A stretch of 64,000 bases of DNA from Poseidonocella pacifica. GTDB lineage: Bacteria > Pseudomonadota > Alphaproteobacteria > Rhodobacterales > Rhodobacteraceae. The position numbers and the translations under genes are program-made. This document shows, one piece after another, positions 28,481 through 36,059 of the stretch (position 1 is the stretch's first letter; each line of letters opens with the position of its first letter). Under the pieces are notes generated by a model. The model saw only the letters and a list, made by a program, of their open reading frames with translations. It did no database searches and was not told where the DNA came from. The stretch is from the NCBI RefSeq assembly GCF_900111875.1, contig NZ_FOJU01000001.1, positions 558,001 to 622,000 of the forward strand, in the 5' to 3' direction.

Positions 28481-28658
28481 CGGCGCCCTCGATCGTTTCT
28501 GTTCACGTTGGGAGGACGCTAGGTACAAACCTTTAACAAAGCGTATGCCCTGTTCTGAATGGGGGCTGCGGCGCCAGAGCGCGCCCATAACCATCAGAAG
28601 ACCAAAGCAAAAAACTACCCCTAAGGTAACGCTCCCAAATGCCGCTGGTTGGAGAGCG

Positions 28659-28673
28659 TTAATGCACGGTTAG
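28659..28673. promoter_or_regulatory. Possible CtrA site upstream of the chemotaxis operon
   Basis: TTAA-N7-TTAG lies about 180 bases before the first chemotaxis gene. The CtrA consensus is TTAA-N7-TTAA, and CtrA controls motility genes in Rhodobacterales. One mismatch and no experimental support make this tentative. Confidence 0.25.
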
Positions 28674-28747
28674 GATGGCGGGCAATGGAGGATTGGCGCG
28701 TGCGCCAAAAGCCACGACAAGGTGCGCGAATCTACGCCATCACACCC

Positions 28748-29797
28748 TCAGTAAGGCTTTGGGTACAGCCCCGTGATAAGCTGTCGTAGACCGAATGCCG
28801 CGCCCGCGAAGATCGCGGCGAAGGTGACCGGTGCGGACCACGCAAGAACGGAAAAGGCAGATAGCCCCTGTCCAATCGTGCAGCCGAGCGCCAGCACCGC
28901 GCCCACGCCCATCATCGCGGCCCCGAGAATTTGGCGCCGCAACTCCCGAGGGTCCTCGCAAGCCTCCCACCGAAAGCGGCCCTTCAACGTCGCCGCGACC
29001 AATGCCCCCAGAACGACCCCGCTCACCGAACCGACTCCAAAGCTCAGGCTTCGGGCGCTGCCCTGTAGTGCATAGAGGAGGGTCTGCGCGAGGGGGGCGG
29101 CGAAGGTGTGGGAGAGTGTCGTGATGGGATCGTAGCTTTGCCGAGCCACGAGCGACGTTCCGAACCAGCCGCTGATGATCGCCACCGCGACCACGCCAGC
29201 CCAAAGGATCGCGCGCGGATCGCGGCGTACTCCGGCCAGTCCAAAGAGCATGAAGCCGAGACCGATCAGGATCCCCGCTTGCGGTAGGGAGAAACCGAGC
29301 AGATCGGCAAGCGCATGTGCCGGGCCGGCTGGATTGTCCGCCATGGCCTGCGGGAATACCGCTTGTCGAAGCGGGGCGAGAGGACCTGCGAGGACAATCC
29401 CCGCGCTGATGCCCATGACCAACACGACGACAAGGGATCGCAGATCTCCGCTCCCCAGTCGTGCAAGGGCCCCGAACCCGCAGGTTCCGGTAAGTGACAT
29501 CCCGTAGCCGAAGAGAGCCCCGCCGAGAATGGAGGCCGAAGGGTACCACACCATCTGATGGTAGAATGTGCTGCCTGGAGAAAAAAGACCAACCGATGCG
29601 AGCGCGAAATTGGCGGTGATCGCTATACCAATAGCCAAGATCCACATACTGAGGCGTCTGCTGCTACCGCCGTAGAGCAAATCCTCAATTGCGCCCAACG
29701 TGCAGAACCGGCCCCAGATCGCTGCGACCCCCAAGAGCACGCCGCCACCTGCGCCTATCAGGGCCACAAGCTGCGTATCGGTCGCCCAGTGATACAT
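28748..29797 (-). CDS. soxT: YeeE/YedE-family sulfur-compound transporter SoxT
   Basis: A 349-residue polytopic membrane protein of the YeeE/YedE (DUF395) family, whose characterised members import thiosulfate through a chain of cysteines. Cysteine-bearing blocks are GRFCTLGAIED, SLTGTCGFGALARLGSGDLR and LALGCTIGQGLSAFS, and nine or ten hydrophobic helices are evident. It lies 41 bases after soxR on the same strand and next to the sox operon, matching the SoxT position of Paracoccus-type loci. It may move a sulfur compound into the cytoplasm as substrate or as a signal for SoxR. Confidence 0.87.
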   Translation of the reverse strand: MYHWATDTQLVALIGAGGGVLLGVAAIWGRFCTLGAIEDLLYGGSSRRLSMWILAIGIAITANFALASVGLFSPGSTFYHQMVWYPSASILGGALFGYGMSLTGTCGFGALARLGSGDLRSLVVVLVMGISAGIVLAGPLAPLRQAVFPQAMADNPAGPAHALADLLGFSLPQAGILIGLGFMLFGLAGVRRDPRAILWAGVVAVAIISGWFGTSLVARQSYDPITTLSHTFAAPLAQTLLYALQGSARSLSFGVGSVSGVVLGALVAATLKGRFRWEACEDPRELRRQILGAAMMGVGAVLALGCTIGQGLSAFSVLAWSAPVTFAAIFAGAAFGLRQLITGLYPKPY

Positions 29798-29838
29798 CCT
29801 GCGCTCCTCCCCGGGCGAATGGATGTCGACGCTACGGC

Positions 29839-30168
29839 CTACTTGCAGAAGAGTTCGTAGACCGTCTCCAGCATCCGTTTGGGACGGTCATCTGCCAACC
29901 GATAATAGATCGTCTTTCCATCACGGCGAGGCACGACAAGCCCCTCAAGGCGCAGCCGCGAAAGCTGCTGACTGACCGCTGCCTGTCGCGCTGAAAGGAG
30001 GTCTTCGAGTTCCGTCACCGACTTTTCCCCCGACACCAGATGACACAGGATCATAAGGCGCCCCTCGTGGCTTATCGCCTTGAGAAACCCAGCCGCTGCG
30101 GTGGCGTTCTCCACCATGCGGTCCATATCGGCATCGGACATCTTGTCGTCGAAGACGGGAAGCGCCAT
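29839..30168 (-). CDS. soxR: ArsR-family sulfur-responsive repressor SoxR
   Basis: A 109-residue winged-helix repressor of the ArsR family, BigR/SqrR/SoxR branch. The recognition region reads SVTELEDLLSARQAAVSQQLSRLRLEGLV, and the wing is RRDGKTIYYRL. Cys42 (LMILCHL) and Cys108 (ELFCK, the second-last residue) sit where the two reactive cysteines of SqrR/BigR form a polysulfide bridge that releases DNA. It should repress the sox promoters until reduced sulfur appears. soxS lies 3 bases upstream in the same transcript. A matching ATTC-N8-GAAT operator is found before soxX. Confidence 0.92.
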   Translation of the reverse strand: MALPVFDDKMSDADMDRMVENATAAAGFLKAISHEGRLMILCHLVSGEKSVTELEDLLSARQAAVSQQLSRLRLEGLVVPRRDGKTIYYRLADDRPKRMLETVYELFCK

Positions 30169-30171
30169 GGC

Positions 30172-30573
30172 TTAGAGTCCCTTGTCTGGGGCGGCACTAC
30201 CCGCCAGCGTATCGAAATCGGTATGCTCTCGCAGGAATTCAGCGAAGAGCGGCCAGAAAAATGTATCCCCGGGATAGCCCTCGATCCGCGCCATTTCGAC
30301 ATTCTCATCGACAAGCAGGAAGGTCGGCGTAAAGCGTATGGGACGGACGATTTGCAGGCCGTCGGGGATATCGGTGACCTCCACCCGGCGCAACGGCGCA
30401 AAGACGCCCTCGGGGGTATTGGGGTAAGCAGGTGCAATCTCTGCGTTGAACTTGGCACAATAGATACAACCACGTTCCTCGACCATCACAAGTTCCACAG
30501 CCGCGGCAAGACCGGGCAGGGACAGCGCAAGCGCCATAACGGCGGAGCCGATATATCGGTTGACGTTTTTCAC
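30172..30573 (-). CDS. soxS: Periplasmic thioredoxin-like protein SoxS
   Basis: A 133-residue exported thioredoxin-fold protein. The GTG at 30573 gives a clear signal peptide (VKNVNRYIGSAVMALALSLPGLAAA); the longer open frame would overlap soxV, and ATG 30537 would remove the charged N terminus. The redox motif is GCIYC (Cys36, Cys39), and RFTPTFLLVD holds the cis-proline region. SoxS of Paracoccus keeps the Sox system reductively active, probably by acting on SoxY thiols. It is divergent from soxV across a 47-base promoter region. Confidence 0.9.
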   Translation of the reverse strand: MKNVNRYIGSAVMALALSLPGLAAAVELVMVEERGCIYCAKFNAEIAPAYPNTPEGVFAPLRRVEVTDIPDGLQIVRPIRFTPTFLLVDENVEMARIEGYPGDTFFWPLFAEFLREHTDFDTLAGSAAPDKGL

Positions 30574-30585
30574 AACCTTTACGTA

Positions 30586-30601
30586 ATTTGAATATGTGAA
30601 T
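30586..30601. promoter_or_regulatory. Degenerate SoxR/BigR-type operator between soxS and soxV
   Basis: ATTT-N8-GAAT differs by one base from the ATTC-N8-GAAT consensus of BigR/SqrR-type repressors. It lies in the 47-base divergent region, so one site could control both the soxS-R-T and soxV-W transcripts. Confidence 0.5.
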
Positions 30602-30620
30602 AAATCAAGGAGCCCAAGAG

Positions 30621-31358
30621 ATGTTCGATCTGAGCTTTGCGGGCGCTGCACTGGCTGGGCTCCTGTCCTTCTTCACGCCGTGTATCTTGCCAATGGTTCC
30701 CTTCTACCTGAGCTACATGGCCGGGATATCCATGGGCGAATTGCGCGGCGACGGCGCCATCGCGCCGGGGGCGCAGCGCAGGCTCGTGCTCTCGGCGATC
30801 TTCTTCTCCCTCGGGGTCACGACCATCTTCATGTTGCTAGGCCTCGGGGCGACTGCGATCGGGCAGGGGTTCGGACAGTGGAAGGAGCCGTTGTCTTACG
30901 TTGCCGCGGCATTTCTGTTTGTTTTCGGGCTACATTTCCTCGGGGTTGTTCGTATTCCGATCTTGTACCGTGAAGCGCGGATGCAAGGCCCTGATACGCC
31001 TGCGGGGGTGCTTGGTGCCTATCTCATGGGGCTCGCCTTTGGGTTTGGATGGACACCCTGTGTAGGGCCTGCGCTCGCTTCGATCCTCATGATCGCGTCC
31101 GGCATGGGAGATTTGACGCGCGGAACCTTGCTGCTTGGGGTGTATGGCCTCGGGATGACTGCGCCCTTCGTTCTGGCCGCGGCGTTTGCTCGTCCATTTC
31201 TGGCCTGGTGCGCGCGCCATCGGGCGGCTTTGGCCAATGTTGAAAAAGTGATGGGCGCCATGCTGATACTTTTTGCTATCCTCATAGCAACTGACACGGT
31301 GAACTGGATCGCGCAGAAGATGATCGATTGGTTCCCCGCTTTCACATCCTTTGGCTGA
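30621..31358 (+). CDS. soxV: CcdA-family thiol transporter SoxV
   Basis: A 245-residue inner-membrane protein of the CcdA/DsbD family with about six helices. Its two redox cysteines lie in FTPCILPMVPFYLSYMAG and GFGWTPCVGP. It passes cytoplasmic reducing power to periplasmic SoxW/SoxS, which keep SoxYZ reduced. AAGGAG lies ahead of ATG 30621. It heads the large sox operon and precedes soxW by 14 bases. Confidence 0.94.
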   Translation: MFDLSFAGAALAGLLSFFTPCILPMVPFYLSYMAGISMGELRGDGAIAPGAQRRLVLSAIFFSLGVTTIFMLLGLGATAIGQGFGQWKEPLSYVAAAFLFVFGLHFLGVVRIPILYREARMQGPDTPAGVLGAYLMGLAFGFGWTPCVGPALASILMIASGMGDLTRGTLLLGVYGLGMTAPFVLAAAFARPFLAWCARHRAALANVEKVMGAMLILFAILIATDTVNWIAQKMIDWFPAFTSFG

Positions 31359-31372
31359 CCGGGAGAAAAGAC

Positions 31373-31948
31373 ATGAGAGTATTCCTGACTGTGATCGCGT
31401 TCATATGGGCCTTTGGCGCGGGGGCCGCGGAACTGGGCGACGATGGTCTGCACAAGGCCCCGTGGATGCGGGACACCTTCAAGGATCTGCGCGAAGACCT
31501 TGCCGAAGCGACCGACGCGGGCCAACGTCTTCTGGTCATGTTCGAGCAGCGTGGCTGTATCTATTGCACCAAGATGCACGAGGAAGTCTTTCCCAAGCCG
31601 GAGATTTCCACGATGCTGTCGGAGGATTATTTCGTCGTTCAACTCAACCTCCATGGTGATATCGAGGTGACGGATTTCGACGGCGAGACGTTGAGTGAAA
31701 AGGACATGGCCCGCAAGTGGGGGATTCTCTTCACCCCGACCATGATGTTCCTGCCAGAGACGGTCGAAGAGGGGGTAAGCGCGCCGCAGGCGGCAGTCGC
31801 GACAATGCCGGGCGCATTTGGTCCCGGTACCACTCTCGATATGCTGACCTGGGTTGTGGAGAAGCGGTATCTGGCCGATAACGAAGAGGATTTTCAACGG
31901 TACCACGCGCGACGAATCCGTGAACGCGACAATGGCTCGACGGATTGA
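31373..31948 (+). CDS. soxW: Periplasmic thioredoxin SoxW
   Basis: A 191-residue thioredoxin-fold protein with a signal peptide (MRVFLTVIAFIWAFGAGAAE). The active site is GCIYC (Cys62, Cys65), the same motif as in SoxS, and ILFTPTMMFL carries the cis-proline loop. It takes electrons from SoxV and reduces periplasmic Sox partners. ATG 31373 follows GGGAGAAAAG; the open frame extends upstream only into soxV. The 111 bases after its stop contain the soxX operator. Confidence 0.92.
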   Translation: MRVFLTVIAFIWAFGAGAAELGDDGLHKAPWMRDTFKDLREDLAEATDAGQRLLVMFEQRGCIYCTKMHEEVFPKPEISTMLSEDYFVVQLNLHGDIEVTDFDGETLSEKDMARKWGILFTPTMMFLPETVEEGVSAPQAAVATMPGAFGPGTTLDMLTWVVEKRYLADNEEDFQRYHARRIRERDNGSTD

Positions 31949-31970
31949 CCCTCTCCTTACGCATATAAGA

Positions 31971-31986
31971 ATTCAATTTTTCGAAT
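31971..31986. promoter_or_regulatory. SoxR operator (ATTC-N8-GAAT) upstream of soxX
   Basis: A perfect ATTC-AATTTTTC-GAAT, extendable to five-base arms AATTC/GAATT. It lies in the AT-rich soxW-soxX gap, 74 bases before the soxX ATG. It matches the published consensus for BigR/SqrR-type repressors, and soxR is encoded 2 kb away. Confidence 0.75.
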
Positions 31987-32059
31987 TTGTTATTGCGTTG
32001 GCCGGGGACGCTGGGCTAGGTTGAAAGAAAGCCGGACGGACGCGGCGACGGGAGGAAAC

Positions 32060-32536
32060 ATGAAACACGTGCTACTGACACTGGCAGCCGTGGGATTTGC
32101 GGGGCAGGCTTTTGCCACTCCACCAGTTCCTAGTGAGGTGGAATTCGATGAGTATGGCGCGGTCGAAGCGTCGCTCACCGGGGAGCCGGGTGATCCCGCG
32201 CGGGGTGCCGAAGTCATGGTGACCCGCAGCTTGGGCAATTGCGTCGCGTGTCATCAGGTTGATGATCTGAGCGAAGCGCCCTTCCACGGTGAAGTTGGCC
32301 CGCCCCTGAATGGCGTCGGCGGCTATCGGACCGAAGCTGAGCTGCGCGGAATCGTGATCGACGCCAAGATGATTTTCCCTGAGACAATGATGCCCGGATT
32401 TTACAAGACGACCGGTTTCATACGTCCGGGCGATGGCTATACCGGCAAGGCCGCCAAGGAGGAGGATCTCGAACCGATCCTCACCGCTCAGCAGGTCGAA
32501 GACGTCGTCGCCTATCTGATGACGTTGCAGGATTGA
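32060..32536 (+). CDS. soxX: Cytochrome c subunit SoxX
   Basis: A 158-residue periplasmic monoheme cytochrome. A signal peptide (MKHVLLTLAAVGFAGQAFA) precedes the heme site CVACH (Cys61-His65); the likely axial methionine is Met110 or Met111 in PETMMPGF. With SoxA it forms the SoxXA complex, which joins thiosulfate to the SoxY cysteine. GGAGG lies directly upstream of ATG 32060. It heads the inner unit soxX-Y-Z-A below the SoxR operator. Confidence 0.95.
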   Translation: MKHVLLTLAAVGFAGQAFATPPVPSEVEFDEYGAVEASLTGEPGDPARGAEVMVTRSLGNCVACHQVDDLSEAPFHGEVGPPLNGVGGYRTEAELRGIVIDAKMIFPETMMPGFYKTTGFIRPGDGYTGKAAKEEDLEPILTAQQVEDVVAYLMTLQD

Positions 32537-32558
32537 GAATACGAAAGAGGAGATCGAC

Positions 32559-32975
32559 ATGAATCTCACGAGACGTGAAACCCTTGCCGCAGGTGGCGCG
32601 GCCCTACTGGCCACGGTGCTGCCGATGCCATCGTTCGCTTCGGTGGAAGATCTGGTGGCTGAGTTTACCGGCGGCGCGGAGATGAAATCCGAAGGACTGG
32701 AGCTTATCGCGCCGGAAATCGCCGAGAATGGCAATACCGTGCCGATCGAAGTGTCCGCCCCCGGCGCGACGTCGATCATGGTGCTGGCCACCGGCAACCC
32801 GACACCGCCGGTCGCGACCTTCAATTTCGGTCCCTTGGCCGCCGATCAGGCCGCTTCGACCCGAATCCGACTTGCCAAGACCCAAGAGGTCGTCGCGATC
32901 GCAAAGCTCGGTGACGGAAGTTTCGCCCGCGCGGCGCAGACCGTGAAGGTCACCATCGGCGGCTGCGGCGGCTGA
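32559..32975 (+). CDS. soxY: Sulfur-carrier protein SoxY
   Basis: A 138-residue carrier subunit. The twin-arginine signal TRRETLAAGGAALLATVLP exports it, probably together with SoxZ. The C terminus ends in GGCGG, with Cys136 as the swinging-arm residue carrying the sulfur intermediate. The upstream part is the immunoglobulin-like domain (VPIEVSAPGATSIMVLATGNP). It lies 22 bases after soxX and 18 before soxZ. Confidence 0.97.
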   Translation: MNLTRRETLAAGGAALLATVLPMPSFASVEDLVAEFTGGAEMKSEGLELIAPEIAENGNTVPIEVSAPGATSIMVLATGNPTPPVATFNFGPLAADQAASTRIRLAKTQEVVAIAKLGDGSFARAAQTVKVTIGGCGG

Positions 32976-32993
32976 GTAGAGGAGAAAGAGACA

Positions 32994-33323
32994 ATGGCAT
33001 CCGGTGTAAAACCGCGCGTGAAGGTTCCCGGCTCGGCATCTGCGGGCGAGACCATCACAATCAAGACCCTGATCAGCCACCAGATGGAATCGGGCCAGCG
33101 CAAGGACGGCGAAGGCAACACTATTCCTCGGTCGATCATCAACCGCTTTACGTGCGATTTCAATGGAGAGAACGTTATCGACGTAACGCTCGAACCAGCG
33201 ATTTCGACCAACCCGTACTTCGAGTTCTTTGCGACCGTCCCGGAAACGGGCGAGTTCAAGTTCACGTGGTACGACGATGACGGCTCCGTTTATGAAGAAG
33301 TGAAGGCGATCGAGGTCGCCTGA
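32994..33323 (+). CDS. soxZ: Sulfur-carrier partner SoxZ
   Basis: A 109-residue immunoglobulin-like protein that pairs with SoxY. There is no signal peptide of its own, as expected for a subunit co-exported with Tat-dependent SoxY. Conserved blocks are ITIKTLISHQMESGQRKD, IPRSIINRFTCDFNGE, NPYFEFFATVPETG and FKFTWYDDDGS. A GAGGAG ribosome site precedes ATG 32994. Confidence 0.96.
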   Translation: MASGVKPRVKVPGSASAGETITIKTLISHQMESGQRKDGEGNTIPRSIINRFTCDFNGENVIDVTLEPAISTNPYFEFFATVPETGEFKFTWYDDDGSVYEEVKAIEVA

Positions 33324-33380
33324 GCCACTTGACCTGCGTCCGGGGTGAACCGGGCCCGGCACGATTGGGAGGATACGGGA

Positions 33381-34235
33381 ATGAAACGAAAGACAGGACG
33401 CGCCTTTATGGCATCCCTGATCGTGCTGCCGGTCATGGCGCTGGCCGAAGCAGATGACGATACGCTCATCATCAACGAAGAAATCGAAATCGTCACCAAG
33501 GCAGAAGCACCCGCCCATCTCGAAGGGGTCGTCTCTGAGGTGATTTCCGGCTGGCACTTCCGCTCTGATGAGACGCAGGCGCTGGAACTGGATGATTTCG
33601 AGAACCCGGCGCTGGTCTACACCGATCAGGCGCTTGATACGTGGAACGCTGTCGAGGGGAGCGAGGGAAAGTCCTGCGCCTCCTGCCACGACGACGTGGA
33701 GACGAGCATGCAAGGGGTTCGCGCGGTCTATCCCAAGTGGGATGAGAAGGCTGGCGAAGTTCAAACTCTGAGCATGCAGATCAACGATTGCCGCGAAGCA
33801 AACATGGGTGCCGAGCCCTATAAATACGACAGCGCCCCGATGGCTGCGATGGAGGCACTTATCTCCCTGCAATCGCGTGGGATGCCTGTGGATGTCGCCA
33901 TCGACGGCCCCGCAGCCGAAACATGGGAGCAGGGCAAGGAACTCTACTATACCCGGACGGGTCAGTTGGAGCTTTCTTGTGCGAATTGCCATGAACAAAA
34001 CTACGGGAACATGATCCGTGCCGATCACCTGAGCCAAGGCCAGATCAACGGTTTTCCGACATACCGTCTCAAGAATGCCAAGCTCAACACCGTTCATGGG
34101 CGCTTCAAAGGCTGCGTACGGGATACGCGCGCAGAGACCTATGCGGCAGGAAGCCCGGAATTCGTTGCGCTGGAGCTTTATGTCGCCAGCCGTGGCAACG
34201 GGCTTTCGGTGGAGGCACCGGCGGTTCGCAACTGA
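33381..34235 (+). CDS. soxA: Diheme cytochrome SoxA
   Basis: A 284-residue periplasmic cytochrome with a signal peptide. The heme sites are CASCH (Cys99-His103) and CANCH (Cys200-His204). Cys245 in GCVRDTRAE is the active-site heme ligand that is persulfurated in characterised SoxA; Cys137 (INDCREANMG) is a plausible ligand of the other heme. With SoxX it conjugates thiosulfate to SoxY. ATG 33381 is chosen over the longer frame because GGGAGGATACGG precedes it and the signal peptide starts there. A strong terminator follows the gene. Confidence 0.96.
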   Translation: MKRKTGRAFMASLIVLPVMALAEADDDTLIINEEIEIVTKAEAPAHLEGVVSEVISGWHFRSDETQALELDDFENPALVYTDQALDTWNAVEGSEGKSCASCHDDVETSMQGVRAVYPKWDEKAGEVQTLSMQINDCREANMGAEPYKYDSAPMAAMEALISLQSRGMPVDVAIDGPAAETWEQGKELYYTRTGQLELSCANCHEQNYGNMIRADHLSQGQINGFPTYRLKNAKLNTVHGRFKGCVRDTRAETYAAGSPEFVALELYVASRGNGLSVEAPAVRN

Positions 34236-34243
34236 GGTAGGGC

Positions 34244-34273
34244 CCCGCGCCGCTTGACGTGGCGCGGGTTTTT
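34244..34273 (+). terminator. Intrinsic terminator inside the sox operon (soxA-soxB gap)
   Basis: A perfect eight-pair stem CCCGCGCC / GGCGCGGG with a nine-base loop is followed by TTTTT. It sits 9 bases after the soxA stop. It should terminate or attenuate transcription before soxB, making soxXYZA mRNA more abundant than soxBCD. Confidence 0.85.
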
Positions 34274-34291
34274 CGTCTCTAATCAATTCAA

Positions 34292-34303
34292 ACATGCGCA
34301 TGT
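34292..34303. promoter_or_regulatory. 12-base palindrome ahead of soxB
   Basis: ACATGCGCATGT is a perfect palindrome in the AT-rich stretch between the soxA terminator and the soxB ATG (34328). It could be an operator or part of a separate soxB promoter. It is not a SoxR-type site. Confidence 0.35.
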
Positions 34304-34327
34304 ATGCGCGCAACGCATGAGGCCCCG

Positions 34328-36025
34328 ATGATTTCCCGCCGTGATTTCCTGCAGGTTTCAATGGCCGCTTCGGCGCTTTATGGGGCCTCGGGCTTCGGAC
34401 AGTGGTCTCGCCTGGCCGCTCAGCAAGCACTGACGCAGGATCAACTGCTGCAGTTCGACGATTTCGGGAACGTTTCCCTCATTCACGTGACCGACATCCA
34501 CGCGCAACTCAAACCGGTTTATTTCCGAGAGCCGGAGATCAATTTCGGTGTGGGGGAGAACAAGGGCGACGTGCCGCATATTACCGGGGCCGATTTCCGC
34601 CGGCTCTACGGGATCGAAGACAACTCGCCCTCCCATTATGCACTGACCTATGACGATTTCACCGCTCTGGCGAAGGGGTATGGCCGTATGGGGGGGCTCG
34701 ACCGGGTCGCTACCGTGATCAATTCGATCCGTGCGGCGCGGCCTGATGCTCTCTTGCTGGATGGCGGCGATACCTGGCACGGATCTTATACCTGTCACCA
34801 CACGGCCGGGCAGGACATGGTGAACGTCATGAACGCGCTGAAGCCAGATGCCATGACTTTTCACTGGGAATTTACGCTAGGCCAAGAGCGCGTCCGCGAG
34901 ATTGTTGGCGGTTTGCCGTTCGCGGCACTCGGGCAAAACATCTTTGACGCGGAATGGGACGAGCCGGCGGAAGATTTCGCGCCCTACAAGTTCTTCGAGC
35001 GTGGCGGTGTCAAGATCGCCGTGATTGGACAGGCCTTTCCCTATATGCCCATCGCAAATCCCGGTTGGATGTTCCCCGACTATTCCTTCGGGATCCGAGA
35101 CGAGCATATGCAGACGATGGTGGATGAGGTCCGGGGGCAGGGGGCCGAACTCGTGGTCTGTCTCAGCCACAATGGATTTGACGTCGACAAGAAGATGGCG
35201 GGGGTTGTCACGGGGATTGACGTGATCCTGTCGGGCCATACACATGACGCCCTTCCCGAACCTGTGCTGGTTGGGGAAACCATTGTTGTGGCGTCCGGCT
35301 CCAACGGCAAGTTTGTCTCTCGGGTCGATCTTGATGTGCGCGACGGCCGCATGATGGGGTTCCGCCACAAGTTGATCCCGATTTTCTCTGACGTCATCGC
35401 GCCTGATCGGCAAGTTGCCGCAGTCATAGAGGAGCAGCGGGCCCCATATATTGAACAACTCAGCGAAGTCATCGGGCAATCCGATGGACTATTGTTCAGA
35501 CGCGGGAACTTCAACGGGACGTGGGATGATCTGATTTGTAACGCGCTTCTGAGTGAACGCGAAGCAGAGATCGCGCTGTCTCCCGGTGTGCGTTGGGGGC
35601 CATCCGTCCTGCCGGGGCAGGCGATCACACGCGAGGACATCTGGAATGTCACCTCCATGAGCTATCCGGAGGCATACCGCACTGAGATGACAGGAGAGTT
35701 CCTCCATGTGGTGATGGAGGACGTGGCGGACAACATCTTCAACCCCGACCCTTATTATCAGCAGGGTGGCGATATGGTTCGTGTGGGTGGCATGGGATAC
35801 CGGATCGATATCACGAAACCTCAAGGTGAGCGGATCAGTGAGATGACCTTGCTCAGCACGGGTGAGCCAATCGACCCGTCGAGGAATTACGTCGTCGCTG
35901 GGTGGGCCAGCGTCAACGAGGGCACCGAAGGCCCCCCGATCTGGGACGTGGTGGAACGCCACATCCGATCAGCCGGCACGGTGACCGTGACCCCGAATAC
36001 AAGTGTGGAGGTGGTCGGCGCCTGA
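34328..36025 (+). CDS. soxB: Sulfate-thiol hydrolase SoxB
   Basis: A 565-residue dimanganese enzyme that releases sulfate from SoxY-bound intermediates. A twin-arginine signal SRRDFLQVSMAASALYG starts at the chosen ATG; an ATG 8 codons upstream is less suitable. The metallophosphatase domain holds HVTDIHAQLKP (Asp56, His58), LLDGGDTWHGS, FHWEFTLG, CLSHNGFD and ILSGHTHD. A 5'-nucleotidase-type C-terminal domain follows (GTWDDLICNALL, ITREDIWNVTSM). The helix near FHWEF replaces the GHWEF seen in many SoxB. Confidence 0.96.
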   Translation: MISRRDFLQVSMAASALYGASGFGQWSRLAAQQALTQDQLLQFDDFGNVSLIHVTDIHAQLKPVYFREPEINFGVGENKGDVPHITGADFRRLYGIEDNSPSHYALTYDDFTALAKGYGRMGGLDRVATVINSIRAARPDALLLDGGDTWHGSYTCHHTAGQDMVNVMNALKPDAMTFHWEFTLGQERVREIVGGLPFAALGQNIFDAEWDEPAEDFAPYKFFERGGVKIAVIGQAFPYMPIANPGWMFPDYSFGIRDEHMQTMVDEVRGQGAELVVCLSHNGFDVDKKMAGVVTGIDVILSGHTHDALPEPVLVGETIVVASGSNGKFVSRVDLDVRDGRMMGFRHKLIPIFSDVIAPDRQVAAVIEEQRAPYIEQLSEVIGQSDGLLFRRGNFNGTWDDLICNALLSEREAEIALSPGVRWGPSVLPGQAITREDIWNVTSMSYPEAYRTEMTGEFLHVVMEDVADNIFNPDPYYQQGGDMVRVGGMGYRIDITKPQGERISEMTLLSTGEPIDPSRNYVVAGWASVNEGTEGPPIWDVVERHIRSAGTVTVTPNTSVEVVGA

Positions 36026-36059
36026 GCCGCCGGACCGGAATTCCAAGGAGGCGAAAGCC

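Noticed and set aside
28740-29645. 301-codon minus-strand frame within soxT in another frame
   Set aside because: Same-strand shadow of the SoxT gene, which alone shows the membrane helices and conserved cysteines.
32604-34430. 608-codon minus-strand frame across soxY, soxZ and soxA
   Set aside because: Antisense to three complete Sox genes with heme and carrier motifs; shadow of codon bias.
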